A stretch of 64,000 nt of DNA from CAVTWD01 sp963738325. Its GTDB lineage: Bacteria; Actinomycetota; Acidimicrobiia; Acidimicrobiales; Ilumatobacteraceae. The stretch lies in the NCBI GenBank assembly GCA_963738325.1, contig CAVTWD010000009.1, positions 372,001-436,000 on the forward strand. The letters are read 5' to 3'. The position numbers were made by a program, and so were the translations under genes. Position 1 is the first letter of the stretch. Every line of letters starts with the position of its first letter. Under the pieces are notes generated by a model. The model was not told the DNA's origin and did no database searches. It saw only the letters and a list, made by a program, of their open reading frames with translations. This document shows, in pieces, positions 44,671 through 54,582 of the stretch.

Positions 44671-46311
44671 ATGATCTTCTCCTTCGACGACCGCGAGCTC
44701 GACACCGGCGCCTTCGAGCTGCGCCACGCGGGCACGCCCATCAGCGTCGAACCCCAGGTATTCGACGTCCTCCTGCACCTCATCACGCATCGCGATCGGG
44801 TCGTCACCAAGGAGGAACTCCTCGACGAGGTGTGGGGCGACCGGTTTGTCAGCGAATCGGCGCTCACCAGCCGAATCAAGGACGCCCGGCGGGCGGTGGG
44901 CGACGACGGGAACCGCCAGGAAGTGATCCGCACCGTCCACGGTCGCGGCTACCGCTTCATCGCCGACGTGGACGTCGGCGTGCCCGCCGAGCCCCAGCGG
45001 GTGTCAACCGTTGGGATCCCCCGCACTCGCTACGCCCGTAGCGGCGCCCACTCGATCGCGTACCAGGTGGTCGGCGAAGGGCCACGAGACCTGGTGTTCA
45101 TCCCCGGCTTCGTGTCGAACGTCGAGCTCCAATGGGAGTTCGGCCCCATGGCGTCATTCTTCGGTCGCCTCGCCGAGGGCCGCCGCCTCGTCGTGTTTGA
45201 CAAGCGCGGGACTGGCCTGTCCGATCGCGTGCCGGTGACCGAGGTGCCGTCCCTCGAGGACCGGATGGACGACGTCCGGGCGGTGATGGACGAAGCCGGC
45301 ATCGAGCGGGCGTCCCTGTTCGGCATCTCCGAGGGCGGTCCGCTGGCGCTGCTGTTCGCCGCCACTCGCCCGGAGCGCGTCGAGCGCCTCGTGCTGTTCA
45401 ACTCGTACGCGGATCGCTTCCGCGACGACATCCCCGCCCTCGCCGAGGCGACGAGGGAGTACTGGGGCACGGGCGGGGTGTTCTCCATGCTGGCCCCGAG
45501 CTGGACCGACCGGGACACGAGGCGGTTCCTCGCCCGCTTCGAGCGCCACAGCGCGACCCCGGACACCGCCGCCCACCTCGTCAGGCTGTGTGACAACATC
45601 GACGTCCGCCCGATCCTGCACTCGGTGACGGCCCCGACGCGGATCATCCACCGGCGCGAGGACATGATGTTCCCGCTCGCCAAGGCCGAGGCGCTGGCGC
45701 GCGGGATCCCTGGCGCGGATCTCGTGGTGATCGAGGGACGCGACCACCTGGTGTACGTCGACCAGGAGCCGGTGCTCGATGCGGTGGTGGAGTTCCTCGA
45801 CGCCGCCCCGGCGCCGGTCCCCTCCTACGACCGCGTGCTGACGACGGTGCTATTCGCCGACATCGTGGAATCGACGGAGCTGGCCGAGCGCATCGGAGAC
45901 GCAGCATGGCGTCAGATGCTCAGCCGGTTCTACGACGAGGCGCGGCGCGGGCTCGCCCGGTTCCGCGGGGTAGAGGTCACCACCACGGGCGACGGGCTCC
46001 TCGCCACCTTCGACGGGCCGGCGCGCGCCGTTCGCTGCGGCCAGTCGTTGCAGCAGAGGGTGGCCGCGCTCGACCTTCGCCTCCGGGTCGGTGTCCACAC
46101 GGCCGAGGTAGAACGGCTCGGCGGCGACATCGCGGGCGTCGGGGTCCACATCGGTGCCCGTGTCGCCGCCACAGCGGCGCCGGGGGAGGTATGGGTCACC
46201 CGCACGGTCCGCGACCTCGTGGCCGGATCCGGGCTGGAGTTCGAGGACCGGGGCAGCCACAGCTTCAAAGGCATCAGCGAATCGTGGAAGTTGCTTGCAG
46301 CCGTCGCCTGA
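44671..46311 (+). CDS. Winged-helix / alpha-beta hydrolase / adenylate cyclase fusion
   Basis: Encodes 546 residues with three domains in order. Residues 1-100 are an OmpR/PhoB-type winged helix (LLDEVWGDRFVSESALTSRI, VIRTVHGRGYRFIADV). Residues about 120-370 are an alpha/beta hydrolase with nucleophile FGISEGGPLAL and His in EGRDHLVYVD. Residues about 385-545 are a class III nucleotidyl cyclase (LFADIVESTELAERIGD, then VTTTGDGLLATFDGPARAV) with both metal-binding Asp. It has no receiver domain. It could link DNA binding, ligand hydrolysis and cAMP production; the order is known from related proteins, the logic is inferred. Confidence 0.88.
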   Translation: MIFSFDDRELDTGAFELRHAGTPISVEPQVFDVLLHLITHRDRVVTKEELLDEVWGDRFVSESALTSRIKDARRAVGDDGNRQEVIRTVHGRGYRFIADVDVGVPAEPQRVSTVGIPRTRYARSGAHSIAYQVVGEGPRDLVFIPGFVSNVELQWEFGPMASFFGRLAEGRRLVVFDKRGTGLSDRVPVTEVPSLEDRMDDVRAVMDEAGIERASLFGISEGGPLALLFAATRPERVERLVLFNSYADRFRDDIPALAEATREYWGTGGVFSMLAPSWTDRDTRRFLARFERHSATPDTAAHLVRLCDNIDVRPILHSVTAPTRIIHRREDMMFPLAKAEALARGIPGADLVVIEGRDHLVYVDQEPVLDAVVEFLDAAPAPVPSYDRVLTTVLFADIVESTELAERIGDAAWRQMLSRFYDEARRGLARFRGVEVTTTGDGLLATFDGPARAVRCGQSLQQRVAALDLRLRVGVHTAEVERLGGDIAGVGVHIGARVAATAAPGEVWVTRTVRDLVAGSGLEFEDRGSHSFKGISESWKLLAAVA

Positions 46312-46924
46312 CCCGTTGCCTGCGCCCGGCTGGCCAGTCGCCGCCGGCGAGGAACCCGTCCACTCCTCGAGGAAGGTCGTCCAGGCCGGTTCGCCGGCCG
46401 AGCCGATCGATGCTCCTATGTTTGTCATCTCTGAAGGAGCGGGGCTTGTCAAGAACGTCTCGCCGTAGGCGAGTCCGTGTGAAGGGCGCGGGGGGTCGTC
46501 GAGCTGCTGGTGCTGCTCGTTGCAGAGGGGATGGAGTTGTCGTCGGGGTGCCGTCGCCAGGTGTGCGCTGCACGGGGTCTCGCCGGGTGGTTCCCGGGGT
46601 GTCGGTCATCTCTGCGCCCCGCAGGGGGGCATGGTGTTCTTCGGCAGCGGATCACGTGGACGCAATCAACGGGACGACCACGCCGCGGGCGGGGGTCATG
46701 ACAAACAACGCGTACGCATGCTGACCGGGATCGTGCGGGTGGGTTCCACCTCGTGGGGGCCTGGTTCGCCGGCGGCGTGGGAGGGGTCAAGGTGCAGCGC
46801 CCGCAGCGAAGCGAGGACGAACGACCTAACGCCGACGAGCAGCGGCGCAGAAACCCCACCTGAGGGAGGAGCCCATTGCTCGGGTGATGGCTCATGCGGC
46901 TCGCTCGAGGCAGCGGATCTCGCC
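46312..46924. other. No gene seen
   Basis: About 610 bases without a supportable gene. Long antisense-type frames cross it but carry no motifs. The short duplicated segment begins at its right edge. Confidence 0.4.
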
Positions 46925-47012
46925 GTCGATGTCTTTGGTGCTGACGTCGAGCTGCTTGGCGACGGGCTTCTCGGCCTTCAGGTCGGCCTTGTCGAGGGCT
47001 TCCTAGAGCGTC
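46925..47012. repeat. Duplicated segment, copy A
   Basis: About 88 bases are nearly identical to 48792-48881, the 3' part of the DUF1269 gene. Here no complete gene surrounds it, and it covers the stop of the CoA-transferase gene. It is a partial duplication or a recombination footprint. Confidence 0.7.
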
Positions 47013-48498
47013 ACCCAAACGGGGTTGGAAGCCCCCGGCTCCTCCGCGGGGTGCTCCCAGAAGAGCGGGTTTCGCTCGATGGTCACCGGGAAGCGGAGGC
47101 GCCTCACCGGTCCGCGGGCGCTCGAATAGACGCGATCCTCCCACGGCCCGTCGAGGTTCTCGCCGTCGAGCAGCTTGATGACGGGCGCCTCGTCAGGGAC
47201 CCATCCCTTGCTGGTCAAGGTCGCGGCGGTGCGTGCGAGCGACATGCGCGTGAGCGATCCTTGGCCGGTCTTCAGCCTTCGGGTCAGCCCTCGGATGACG
47301 CCCGCAGCGACCTGGTAGCCGGTTGCCACGTCGAGCACCTCCACTGGGCACTCTCGGGGACACGACGCGTCGACCAACTTGCCGACCTCGACGAGCGGGA
47401 TCCGGGTCTCGGGCTTCTCGAGCGCCCACGCCTGGTTGCCTGACGCGATCCCGGTGCTGAACTCGGTGATCGTGTCGAACCCGCGCCGGAGCTGCCAAGG
47501 GCCGCTCCACCCGTAGGCGCGGAACGCGACCTCGACGAGGTCGGGCTTGGACTGCTGGCGTTCTTCGAGTGATACGAGCTCGTCGATCCCTTCCGGGCGA
47601 TAGCCATGGACCAGGACGTCTGCTTCCGAGAGCAGCTCCAGGAAGCGGGCCTTGTCGTCGGGCTTCCGCACATCCAGAAACGCCCAGCGCTTGCCCAGCA
47701 TCAGGTCGTCAGGGACCCGCTTGAGGGGAGCCCCCGACTCATCTGAGCCGGGGCAGTCGATGCGAAGCACCTCGGCGCCGCAGGCTGCGAGGAAGCGCGT
47801 CCCCGTTGGCCCCGCGACGACGCCGCGTCAGATCGAGGACCTTGATCCCGGCGAGGGCCCGACCAGGCGCCGGCTTCCAGGAGCTGCCGTTCGCCGCACC
47901 AGCCTGCACGTCGAAGATCGGCTCGGCATGCACCGCCCGTCCGGCGGGATGGGCCACCCACTCGTCGTGCGTGCCGCGCGATCGCTACCGTGCACTTGGC
48001 GTCCACGAGCATCTGCTTCGACCTCGTCGCCCTGAAGCTTCCGGATCGCCGCCGCCACCTCGGAGGGGTCCTGGCGCACTCCCAAAATGTCGGCGAGCCG
48101 CTTCTGCAGGGTCGCGAACGAGGCCTGGGCGCGAAGCCACTTGCCGTCCGCCGCCTCGAACGCGACCATCCACGCCGTCGGGGCCAATCCCCCGCCTTGA
48201 ATGGCGTCGTAGCCGGGCAGCACCTTCGAAGGCGGCATGGGAAAGATGTGGAACCACCCGCTCGACAGCACGCGGTCCACCTCGATCAAAGAGGGCTCGT
48301 TGCCCCCGGCCTCCAGCAGTTCGCCCACGGCGGCCCCCGCGGCGGCGATCGTCGCCGCGGCAAGATCCGTCACGGCCCACGGTGAGGGCAGTGCACCCTC
48401 GCCATGAAAGCAACCCGGTCGAGCCAGGCCTCGTCGCCGTCGAGCGCGCGCCAGATCTCGGCGAAGAACTCGTGTGCAATTGTGTAGTCAGTGTTCAT
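47003..48498 (-). pseudogene. CaiB/BaiF family CoA-transferase, frameshifted
   Basis: Starts MNTDYTIAHEFFAEIWRALD at 48498, then shifts near 48400 into the family body (LPGYDAIQGGGLAPTAWMVA), shifts again through GIKVLDLTR and near 47770, and ends with LRIDCPGSDESGAP, FLDVRKPDDKARFLELLSEA and FDTITEFSTGIASGN. The catalytic Asp of type III CoA-transferases is expected in the DVATGYQVAAGVI region. At least three frame changes. The TAG stop lies inside duplicated segment A, so the end may be altered. Confidence 0.6.
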
Positions 48499-48755
48499 TG
48501 CGTCACGCTCCGTCTCGGATAGTCGATGCCCATTTCGTGATCAAGAGTGCGCCCGCTGTCGGCATGCCTGCTCGCTTCCTGCCCGGGTCCACGCCACGAG
48601 CGATGGGAAGGCGTCCCCGCGACGCCTGGTAGATGGCTGGTCGCACACCGCCAGTCACCGTCGTCCAGCTTGCGCGCAACGCCTCGCCTGACTTGTGGGG
48701 TTCCGGTTCCACGTGGAGGGTGAGCGTTCCGCCTGGATGGCCGATGGTGTCGGGG

Positions 48756-49268
48756 TCAGCCGACTTCAGTGGCAGCCTCTTGGACCGCCTTGTCGATGTC
48801 TTTGGTGCTGACGTCGAGCTGCTTGGCGACGCGCCTCTCGGCCTTCAGGTCGGCCTTGTCGAGGGTATCCTGCAGCGTGACCGCCCCGACGATGATGAGC
48901 GCGGCTTGCCCGTCGTCGATGACCTCTCCGAGCTCCTTCACGTCTGCCCGAGACATGCCGCGCCACAGGTGGCCGCCCACACCGCCGACGGCCGCGCCAA
49001 ACCGCGCTGCCGATGAACGCCGACGGGAAGAGGATGCCGACGACAGCACCCACGGCCGCGCCGCCCCAGGCCCCATGCCGAGTGGCCATCTCGTCCTTGT
49101 TGACGTGCACCTTGCCCGCCTGGTCCTTGGTGACCACCGCGGCGTCGTAGGTCCCGATGGCGCCCTCATCATGGAGATCCTTGATGACGTCGTAGTCGGA
49201 CCGGGCCGACGCCTCGTCGGGTAGGTACCAATGAACAGAAACACTGCGTCGGGGCTTGCCATGTGCAT
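48756..49268 (-). pseudogene. DUF1269 glycine-zipper protein, frameshifted
   Basis: MASPDAVFLFIGTYP, then in another frame SDYDVIKDLHDEGAIGTYDA and the glycine zipper GAWGGAAVGAVVGILFPSAF, then back to the first frame with DDGQAALIIVGAVTLQDTLD. Two indels keep it from being one protein of about 170 residues. The 3' 90 bases are duplicated at 46.9 kb. Confidence 0.65.
48792..48881. repeat. Duplicated segment, copy B
   Basis: The partner of 46925-47012, lying inside the DUF1269 gene and encoding part of its C-terminal helix (KAERRVAKQLDVSTKDIDKA). The copies differ by a few substitutions and one or two indels. They are in direct orientation, 1.87 kb apart, bracketing the CoA-transferase gene. 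Confidence 0.7.
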
Positions 49269-49451
49269 CTCCTGATCTCGCGGGTCCGACGGGTCTCCCC
49301 GTTCGGTCGTTTCGGCCGAGCGCGTCGCGCACGGTCCTGGCTTGCTCCTCGATGATCGCTGGGGGCCGGGTGAGTTGGCAGCACCCGGATGGGGTGTGGT
49401 GTCGGACGGGCCGCCGCGGCCTGGTTCGGGACGCTGCCGGTCAGTGTCCGT

Positions 49452-50183
49452 TCAGAGGTCTCCGAGCAGGCGCGCCCGATCAACGGCTTCGGCCCGTGAT
49501 GACACACCGAACTTGTTGTAGATGCGTTTCAGGTGCGCCTTGACGGTATTGACCGACATGGCGCACTCGCCCGCGATCTCCTGGTTCGTGAGTCGAGTCG
49601 GAAGATAGCGCAGCACCTCGAGCTCGCGTTCGCTCAGCGATGTGGTCGTGTTGGTTTCGTGTCGTCCACGGGGCGGGGAGCCCAGCGCGATCGCCAAGCG
49701 TTCGGCTTCGACCATTCCCGAGGCTTCGGCTGCTCGTCGTACGAGCCGCGTGATCACGTCGCCTTCCTCGAGTACGACGCGGACGAGCCCTTCGGGCGCC
49801 GCAAGCTCGACGACGCGATCGAGGTGTTGGTCCGGATCGTCGCCTCGCGCAACCGCAACGTGCGTGTAGAGCACTTGCGCGCCAAGCTGGTCGCGGGGAT
49901 TGGTGAAGTGGGCGCGGTCGAGCGCCTCGCGCGCGTCGTCGGGCCGTGCGTTGGCGATGTGCAAGCGCCCTTCCAACAGGGAGCGGACCGGACTGTCGTG
50001 ACCGAGTCGAGCCACGAGGCGTGCCGCCTGGGCGGTCTCCCCGGCGTGGATCCGGAACCGTGCCTCGAGAGCGTCGATGAGCCGGCGGAGGCTCGGTCGG
50101 TCCCGATCGACCGGCTCAGAGGCACTGTGAGGCTCGCCTAAATGTTGGCCCGTGGTAGCCAGTTGTAAGGAATCCGTGCCCAA
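49452..50183 (-). pseudogene. LuxR/MalT-type regulator, 5' truncated
   Basis: About 230 residues remain of a large LuxR-family activator: TPR-like helical repeats (LVARLGHDSPVRSLLEGRLH), then a LuxR DNA-binding domain (LSERELEVLRYLPTRLTNQE, MSVNTVKAHLKRIYNKFGV). The ATPase and first half are gone. The frame starts at the tandem repeat near 50171-50194, where the integrated element begins, so the insertion probably removed the 5' end. Confidence 0.75.
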
Positions 50184-50194
50184 TCCGTGCCCAA
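50175..50194. repeat. 20-bp direct repeat, left copy
   Basis: CGTGCCCAATCCGTGCCCAA is identical to 59131-59150 near the integrase 3' end. It sits where the LuxR gene is truncated, so the two copies may mark the ends of a 9-kb element. It overlaps an 11-base tandem repeat (AATCCGTGCCC twice from 50171). Confidence 0.7.
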
Positions 50195-50377
50195 CCGCAA
50201 GCCCATTACCGGACCTCGGTCTCCGCCCGGAGAGAGGATCCGGAGACCCGCTATACGGCCCTCAGAGCCGCGAAACGGCCCCGTCGGCTATCGGATGTGC
50301 GGGCGATGCGTTCTCGGGCCTCTGAGGGCCTTGCGCTTCGGTCGTACTCTCGCCGCGTGGTCGTGTCGGTGGACGCG

Positions 50378-50677
50378 ATGGCGGGGGGCCACGACGGGAT
50401 CCTCTACGACCTCGTGTCGCTCACGCGCCCCGCCTGGCACGCGCGGGCCGCGTGTCGAGGGCGGGGGGTGGGCGCGTTCTTCGATGAGCGGTCCCTCCCG
50501 ACCGTCTCCGAGGCTCGGGCTCTGTGCGGGTCGTGTCCCGTGCGTGTCGAGTGTCTCGCCGCGGCGTTGGCGGACGCGGCCACAGCGGGGGTGCGGGCGG
50601 GGACAACCCGCTTGCAACGCGCCGCGATGGGAGCAGAACGGCTCCGGGACGCCAAGCGAGGCCGGGACGACGCATAG
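50378..50677 (+). CDS. WhiB-family iron-sulfur regulator
   Basis: Encodes 99 residues from ATG at 50378 (GTG codons upstream are possible). The four cluster Cys are in RAACRG, then Leu-Cys-Gly-Ser-Cys-Pro-Val-Arg-Val-Glu-Cys, the WhiB C-x(n)-C-x2-C-x5-C pattern, followed by a basic Arg-Ala-Gly-Thr-Thr DNA-binding turn. WhiB proteins are 4Fe-4S regulators restricted to actinobacteria and their phages. It is the first gene inside the left repeat. Confidence 0.88.
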   Translation: MAGGHDGILYDLVSLTRPAWHARAACRGRGVGAFFDERSLPTVSEARALCGSCPVRVECLAAALADAATAGVRAGTTRLQRAAMGAERLRDAKRGRDDA

Positions 50678-50699
50678 CGGCCCGCGGGCGGTGGCGCTG

Positions 50700-51776
50700 G
50701 CTCGCCACTTCGTTCCCTCATGCCGTGCGTACACGGCTACGCCCGATGCTTGCCCGATATTCGCTGCAAAGCCGCGCTCGATTGATGAGCCTAAAAGGCC
50801 GGACAGAAGGCTGAGACACACTGTCGTCGCCAATAGTAAGAGATTCACGGTCCCGGCCGCGTCGGACCGGCGCTCTCTCACGGTCGCATTAAGCTCGACA
50901 TCCTCGGGGCCCGAGCGCCACACGATCGGATCCGCGCGAGGCTGACTGCTGGGTGCGGGGGAGGCGTCAATAACCTCGTAACCACTTGTGGCCGACCAGA
51001 ATTCACACATCCGGGCACCCGGATCAAACTGGATCGAGTAGCCAGGGATGTAGGTCGCAAGGTCTGTCTGCAGCTGGACTCCGGGGACTCCGTTGTCCGT
51101 GCTCAGGGTGGGTAGCGGACGCGATGAGCCATGCCCAGTTTTCCTCGTGTTGGTGTCGGTACACGTACGGCATTCGAATGGTTAATCCATTTGGCTCCTT
51201 CCGCTCGGGTGCACCTGGTACACCAGGTGACGAGGGACAGGCGACCTCGACGACATCTCGTGTGTTCGCTCGTACCGTCGCCACATCGACCCTCCAAACC
51301 TGGTAACGGTCTAGGTCGGACTGGTGCAACAGAGTGACGGTAGAAGGAAGCGCGTCAGAGGATGTCCGCTCCCCATCGCTCAGGATCAGGTACACCACGG
51401 GGGAATTGAAATCATCCGAGAAGGTATATTCGAGCGCTCCATCATCGTTGAAGGACAGGGACGAAGTTCCTGTCCACTGATGCGCCGGGTCGAATGGCCT
51501 GACGATCGCGATCCCACCTGGGGGCGTGGGTTCGCCCGGCTCGTTGTAGTAGGCCAAGAGCAGACGGGCGAAGTAGTAAACCCCGCCGATCAGCACCACG
51601 AGCAGTCCAACACGAAGAAGGAGGGCCGCCGTCTGCCTCGTTCGTTGGCGGCGGCGCTCGGTGCGAATCGCGCCAGCGCCGACAAGCTGCTCCAACTCGA
51701 CCAGGCGGCGTTCGAGGTCTGCGACTTCGAAGGTTTCGGCGCCAGCTCCGGGGCTGGGCGGCGGGAGTGGCATCCC
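50700..51776 (-). pseudogene. Membrane protein, frameshifted
   Basis: Starts MPLPPPSPGAGAETF, with a coiled coil, one strong membrane helix (LLLRVGLLVVLIGGVYYFA) and an extracytoplasmic domain. The frame shifts near 51115 and continues STDNGVPGVQLQTDLATYIP to a second helix LLLLATTVCLSLLSGLLG. The 3' end is uncertain because the frame runs on under the WhiB gene. No family is recognised. Its AT content is higher than in neighbouring genes, suggesting a different origin. Confidence 0.5.
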
Positions 51777-51829
51777 TCTCACGGGACGAAAGATATTTCG
51801 AAGCGTGCGCCCGGGCGGTCACACCTGCC

Positions 51830-51994
51830 TCAGTCGCCCCACGCCACCGGTCGAATCCTCGGAGCCTTGATGGCCCGCTCGAAAGCCTCCGAGTCGGCTC
51901 GGGCGCGTCGCTCCCGTTCGGTGAGCGCGTCGAGCCACACGGGAGACTTTCCGGGTCGACCGAGCCGCTCCGACGAGGTGACCGGGCGCCACAC
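51830..51994 (-). CDS. Small hypothetical protein
   Basis: About 54 residues from a GTG: RPVTSSERLGRPGKSPVWLD and a basic helical ERERRARADSEAFERAIKAP. Its stop lies 54 bases before the start of the membrane-protein gene, so they may share an operon. Start and reality are uncertain. Confidence 0.35.
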   Translation of the reverse strand: MWRPVTSSERLGRPGKSPVWLDALTERERRARADSEAFERAIKAPRIRPVAWGD

Positions 51995-52069
51995 AGTCGG
52001 AGGCAAGGAAATCCTTGCTCGGACCTCGCCGAGGGCGCAGGGTGATGGTCTAGACGAGAGCGAGCCCGC

Positions 52070-52453
52070 ATGGATGCCAAAGCCGCAGTCGAAGCGTGCC
52101 TCACCGGATTTGCCGAGTCGTTTCGAAACCAAGACGCGCGGTCATGCGCTGGCGTCTACTCCGAGGATGCCCAGCTCCTGCCCCCTGACGCACCGGCTTT
52201 GGTCGGTACAACCGCGATCGAGGCGATGTTCGTGTCGCTCTTCGAAGCCGGGGTCCGTTCGACGGAATTGCGCACGCTCGACGTGATCGAAGAGGGCAGC
52301 CTTATCGTTGAGACCGGCGAATTCACATTCACGATCGACCCGTCCGGTCGTATGGACGGTAAGTACCTGGCGGTGTACCAGCGCCAGGCGGACGGGACTC
52401 TGAAATGCATCAGAGAGGCGTTCAACTCGAACGCGCCCGCCCCGGGAGCCTGA
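52070..52453 (+). CDS. SnoaL-like (DUF4440) protein
   Basis: Encodes 127 residues with the NTF2-like cone fold: FAESFRNQDARSCAGVYSED, QLLPPDAPALVGTTAIEAMF, and the strand pattern to KYLAVYQRQADGTLKCIREA. This is the SgcJ/EcaC/YybH group, with a small-molecule pocket but no assigned reaction. It is divergent from the 51.8-kb genes. Confidence 0.85.
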   Translation: MDAKAAVEACLTGFAESFRNQDARSCAGVYSEDAQLLPPDAPALVGTTAIEAMFVSLFEAGVRSTELRTLDVIEEGSLIVETGEFTFTIDPSGRMDGKYLAVYQRQADGTLKCIREAFNSNAPAPGA

Positions 52454-52479
52454 AGGGCTCGGAGGCGGCAGTTCACTGC

Positions 52480-52731
52480 TCGACCCCGCGTCACAGAGCT
52501 CGGGGGACCGCTCCACCTCGTCGAGCCCTCGACGGGCCCGGTCCAACGCGAGACGCACTCCGCCATCCGCGTCGAGGACCGCGGGCGGGGGTGCCACGGA
52601 GAAGCGGTCCGACGATTGGGAGGCGGAGTCGCGCGTTTCCCGTCGAGGCTCTGGCGGACCTCGGCCAGTTGACGACCGATGGCGTCGGCGCGGCGACGGG
52701 TCTCCGGATCCAAGGGCCAGCGGTTAGGCAT
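52480..52731 (-). pseudogene. Small element gene, frameshifted or truncated
   Basis: Starts MPNRWPLDPETRRRADAIGR, then the frame changes near 52620 and continues VLDADGGVRLALDRARRGLD. The 3' end is undefined and would run under the SnoaL gene. The ATG overlaps the stop of the capsid-like gene by eight bases. Function unknown. Confidence 0.4.
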
Positions 52732-53470
52732 GGCTCACCGCTCCCGTCCCGGCCACCGCGTCGAGGTAGCAGTACGCGGCGAGGTCCATCCCCGCGAACC
52801 CAACCCGATCGGCGCGGATGAGGTCGGGACCGTCAACCGAGACGCTCACACCGTCGCGGGCGACGACCAACGTCCCGGTTACGTGGGGGTCGAGGACAAT
52901 CGTGAGCCCAAGGTCTTGGTAGGCGGCGAACGCGGTCGCGTTGGCGGTCGCCGCCGCGGGTCCCGCGATAACGACCACATCGACCCATCCCGCCGCGTAC
53001 ACCGCGGCCAGCGCGGTCGGCACATCGGCTACGGCCACTCCCGCCGCGGTGATGAGGCGATCGCACAACCTCTGGTCGGTCCCCGAGGCGACCGCGGCGA
53101 CAAGGGTCGCCTCGATGTAGGGCCTCGCCTCGACCGCTTGGAGCGCGAGATCCGTCCCGAGCGCGATCGTGTCGGTCGCGATGTTGGCGGTCGTGATCGT
53201 GACCTTGCGGGACGGGATCTCGGTCTTCTCCGCGGTCTGGCGCGCCGCCGCGGCGGGGGCGACGGGGACAGGCATCCGCACGCGACCCGCCAACCCGTCG
53301 AGCGTCGAGGTCCTCAGAGCCTCGACCGCGGGCCACGAAGCCACAGGCGGAGTCGCGGAGACGCGGGACCCATCGATGAGCGAGGCGACATCCGCCCCGG
53401 TCGTGTCCGCGAACGCTCGCGACAGATCCCGGGACGCGGTGACCAGCGCGGCGATCGCTTCGTCCGCCAT
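52724..53470 (-). CDS. Possible phage major capsid protein (HK97-like)
   Basis: Encodes 248 residues from ATG at 53470. KVTITTANIATDTIALGTDL, then ALQAVEARPYIEATLVAAVA and CDRLITAAGVAVADVPTALA, with a beta-rich C-terminus, resemble the axial and peripheral domains of small HK97-fold capsid proteins. No cysteine-based or enzymatic motifs are seen. There is no terminase, portal or tail gene beside it, so if it is a capsid gene the element would be a satellite. Assignment is tentative. Confidence 0.45.
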   Translation of the reverse strand: MADEAIAALVTASRDLSRAFADTTGADVASLIDGSRVSATPPVASWPAVEALRTSTLDGLAGRVRMPVPVAPAAAARQTAEKTEIPSRKVTITTANIATDTIALGTDLALQAVEARPYIEATLVAAVASGTDQRLCDRLITAAGVAVADVPTALAAVYAAGWVDVVVIAGPAAATANATAFAAYQDLGLTIVLDPHVTGTLVVARDGVSVSVDGPDLIRADRVGFAGMDLAAYCYLDAVAGTGAVSHA

Positions 53471-53493
53471 CGCCCGTGTGCGGGTCGGGGGTC

Positions 53494-53796
53494 TCACGGT
53501 TCGATGAGCCATACCGCTCCTCGTTTCGTCGCCTCGATCTGACCTTGCTGGCATCGGCGCCGGATGCTCCTCGGGCTGAGCCCGAGGAGGTCGCTCGCCT
53601 CCCGTGTAGTCATCCCCCGGGCGGGCTCCGGAGTCCAGCGCGCCCGACCGTCCGCGGCCACGAGGGACGCAAGCTCGGTCGCCAGTTGCACAACCCGCGG
53701 GTCGAGGTCTTGGGCGCGGCGAACATGAGCCGTCAACAGATCGAGGAGCAACGGGGCGAGGTCGGGCCTCACGAGCACCCCGGGCGGGATCAACAT
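53494..53796 (-). CDS. Helix-turn-helix DNA-binding protein
   Basis: Encodes 100 residues. The C-terminal 40 form a MerR/excisionase-like winged helix: MTTREASDLLGLSPRSIRRR then GQIEATKRGAVWLIEP. The N-terminal half is helical. Probably a repressor or excisionase of the element. Overlaps the small upstream gene by seven bases. Confidence 0.75.
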   Translation of the reverse strand: MLIPPGVLVRPDLAPLLLDLLTAHVRRAQDLDPRVVQLATELASLVAADGRARWTPEPARGMTTREASDLLGLSPRSIRRRCQQGQIEATKRGAVWLIEP

Positions 53797-53939
53797 CGCC
53801 TACAACGCTCTCTAAGCGACGAAACGGGGAGGCGGGCTATCAGAGTGCGGGAGGTCGAGCAGGGACGACGCTCGCCCGAGCCGATGCGGTCGCGGAGCAC
53901 GTCGAGGACCTCGGGCGAGAACTGGCAGGGAAGCTTCAT
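53790..53939 (-). CDS. Small element protein
   Basis: Encodes 49 residues, MKLPCQFSPEVLDVLRDRIG and a basic Ser/Arg/Cys-rich end. Overlaps the HTH gene start by seven bases, the compact spacing of phage-type operons. Family unknown. Confidence 0.45.
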   Translation of the reverse strand: MKLPCQFSPEVLDVLRDRIGSGERRPCSTSRTLIARLPVSSLRERCRRC

Positions 53940-54428
53940 GGTCACTCCCCGCCACCCCCCCCACGGGCGAAACGACACGATCCCACCATTTCCCGATACT
54001 CCCGGTCACATCAACTCCGATCCTGGGCATTCTCCACCATCCCGATGGACTCGGAGGGAGATCGGGAAGCTTGGGGGCGGGTCCGGAGCGGATTTGGTCA
54101 GAAAGATCCGCCTCGATGTCGCGGCGCGGCGTCGTTCGCGTTCGCGTTCGGCGCGTGTGTCCGGTGGTCGTGCTCGACGGTCGGCGCGGGTTGCGCTCGT
54201 TCGCCTCGACCTCGCGCCCGAGGGGGCGAGGGGATCGGGGTGCGGGGGGTTGCCCTCGACCTCGTGCTCGGTCGCATCGCTCCCATCGCTCGGTCCATCG
54301 GTGAGAACAACGGTGCGAGCCGTGGTCGGCTGAGCCCGGTGGCGTGACGGGTTGTGGCGTCGGGGTGGCAGGGAGGGCCGGGGTGGGGGTGGGGGTACCG
54401 GAGTGCCCCCGGTCGGATGGTGGGGGAT

Positions 54429-54466
54429 GGGGTGCATCGAGAGGGGGTGTGGGGGTGCATCGCGAG
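54429..54466. repeat. Direct repeat pair in the G-rich segment
   Basis: GGGGTGCATCGAGAG (54429-54443) and GGGGTGCATCGCGAG (54452-54466) differ at one base and are 23 bases apart, about two helical turns. They could be iterons or binding sites. Confidence 0.5.
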
Positions 54467-54582
54467 ACCCCCGGGGTCGAGGTCGATCACGGGTCCTCGC
54501 CCTCTGTTGGGGTCGGGACGCGGTCCTCTCGGGTCCGGGAGGGGTCGGCGTCTCGCGCGGTACGCGAGAGTGACGCGCCGGA

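Noticed and set aside
46520..47443. Plus-strand frame of about 307 codons over the intergenic region and CoA-transferase
   Set aside because: It is antisense to the CoA-transferase and lacks any recognisable domain.
50100..50300. Left copy of the tRNA-Arg half near the left 20-bp repeat
   Set aside because: I compared the sequence with the core at 59208-59254 and saw no match, so no tRNA-type attachment site is claimed there.
50288..51010. Full-length extension of the membrane protein under the WhiB gene
   Set aside because: WhiB has all four cluster cysteines and is clearly coding, so the antisense extension is not native; the membrane gene must end earlier.
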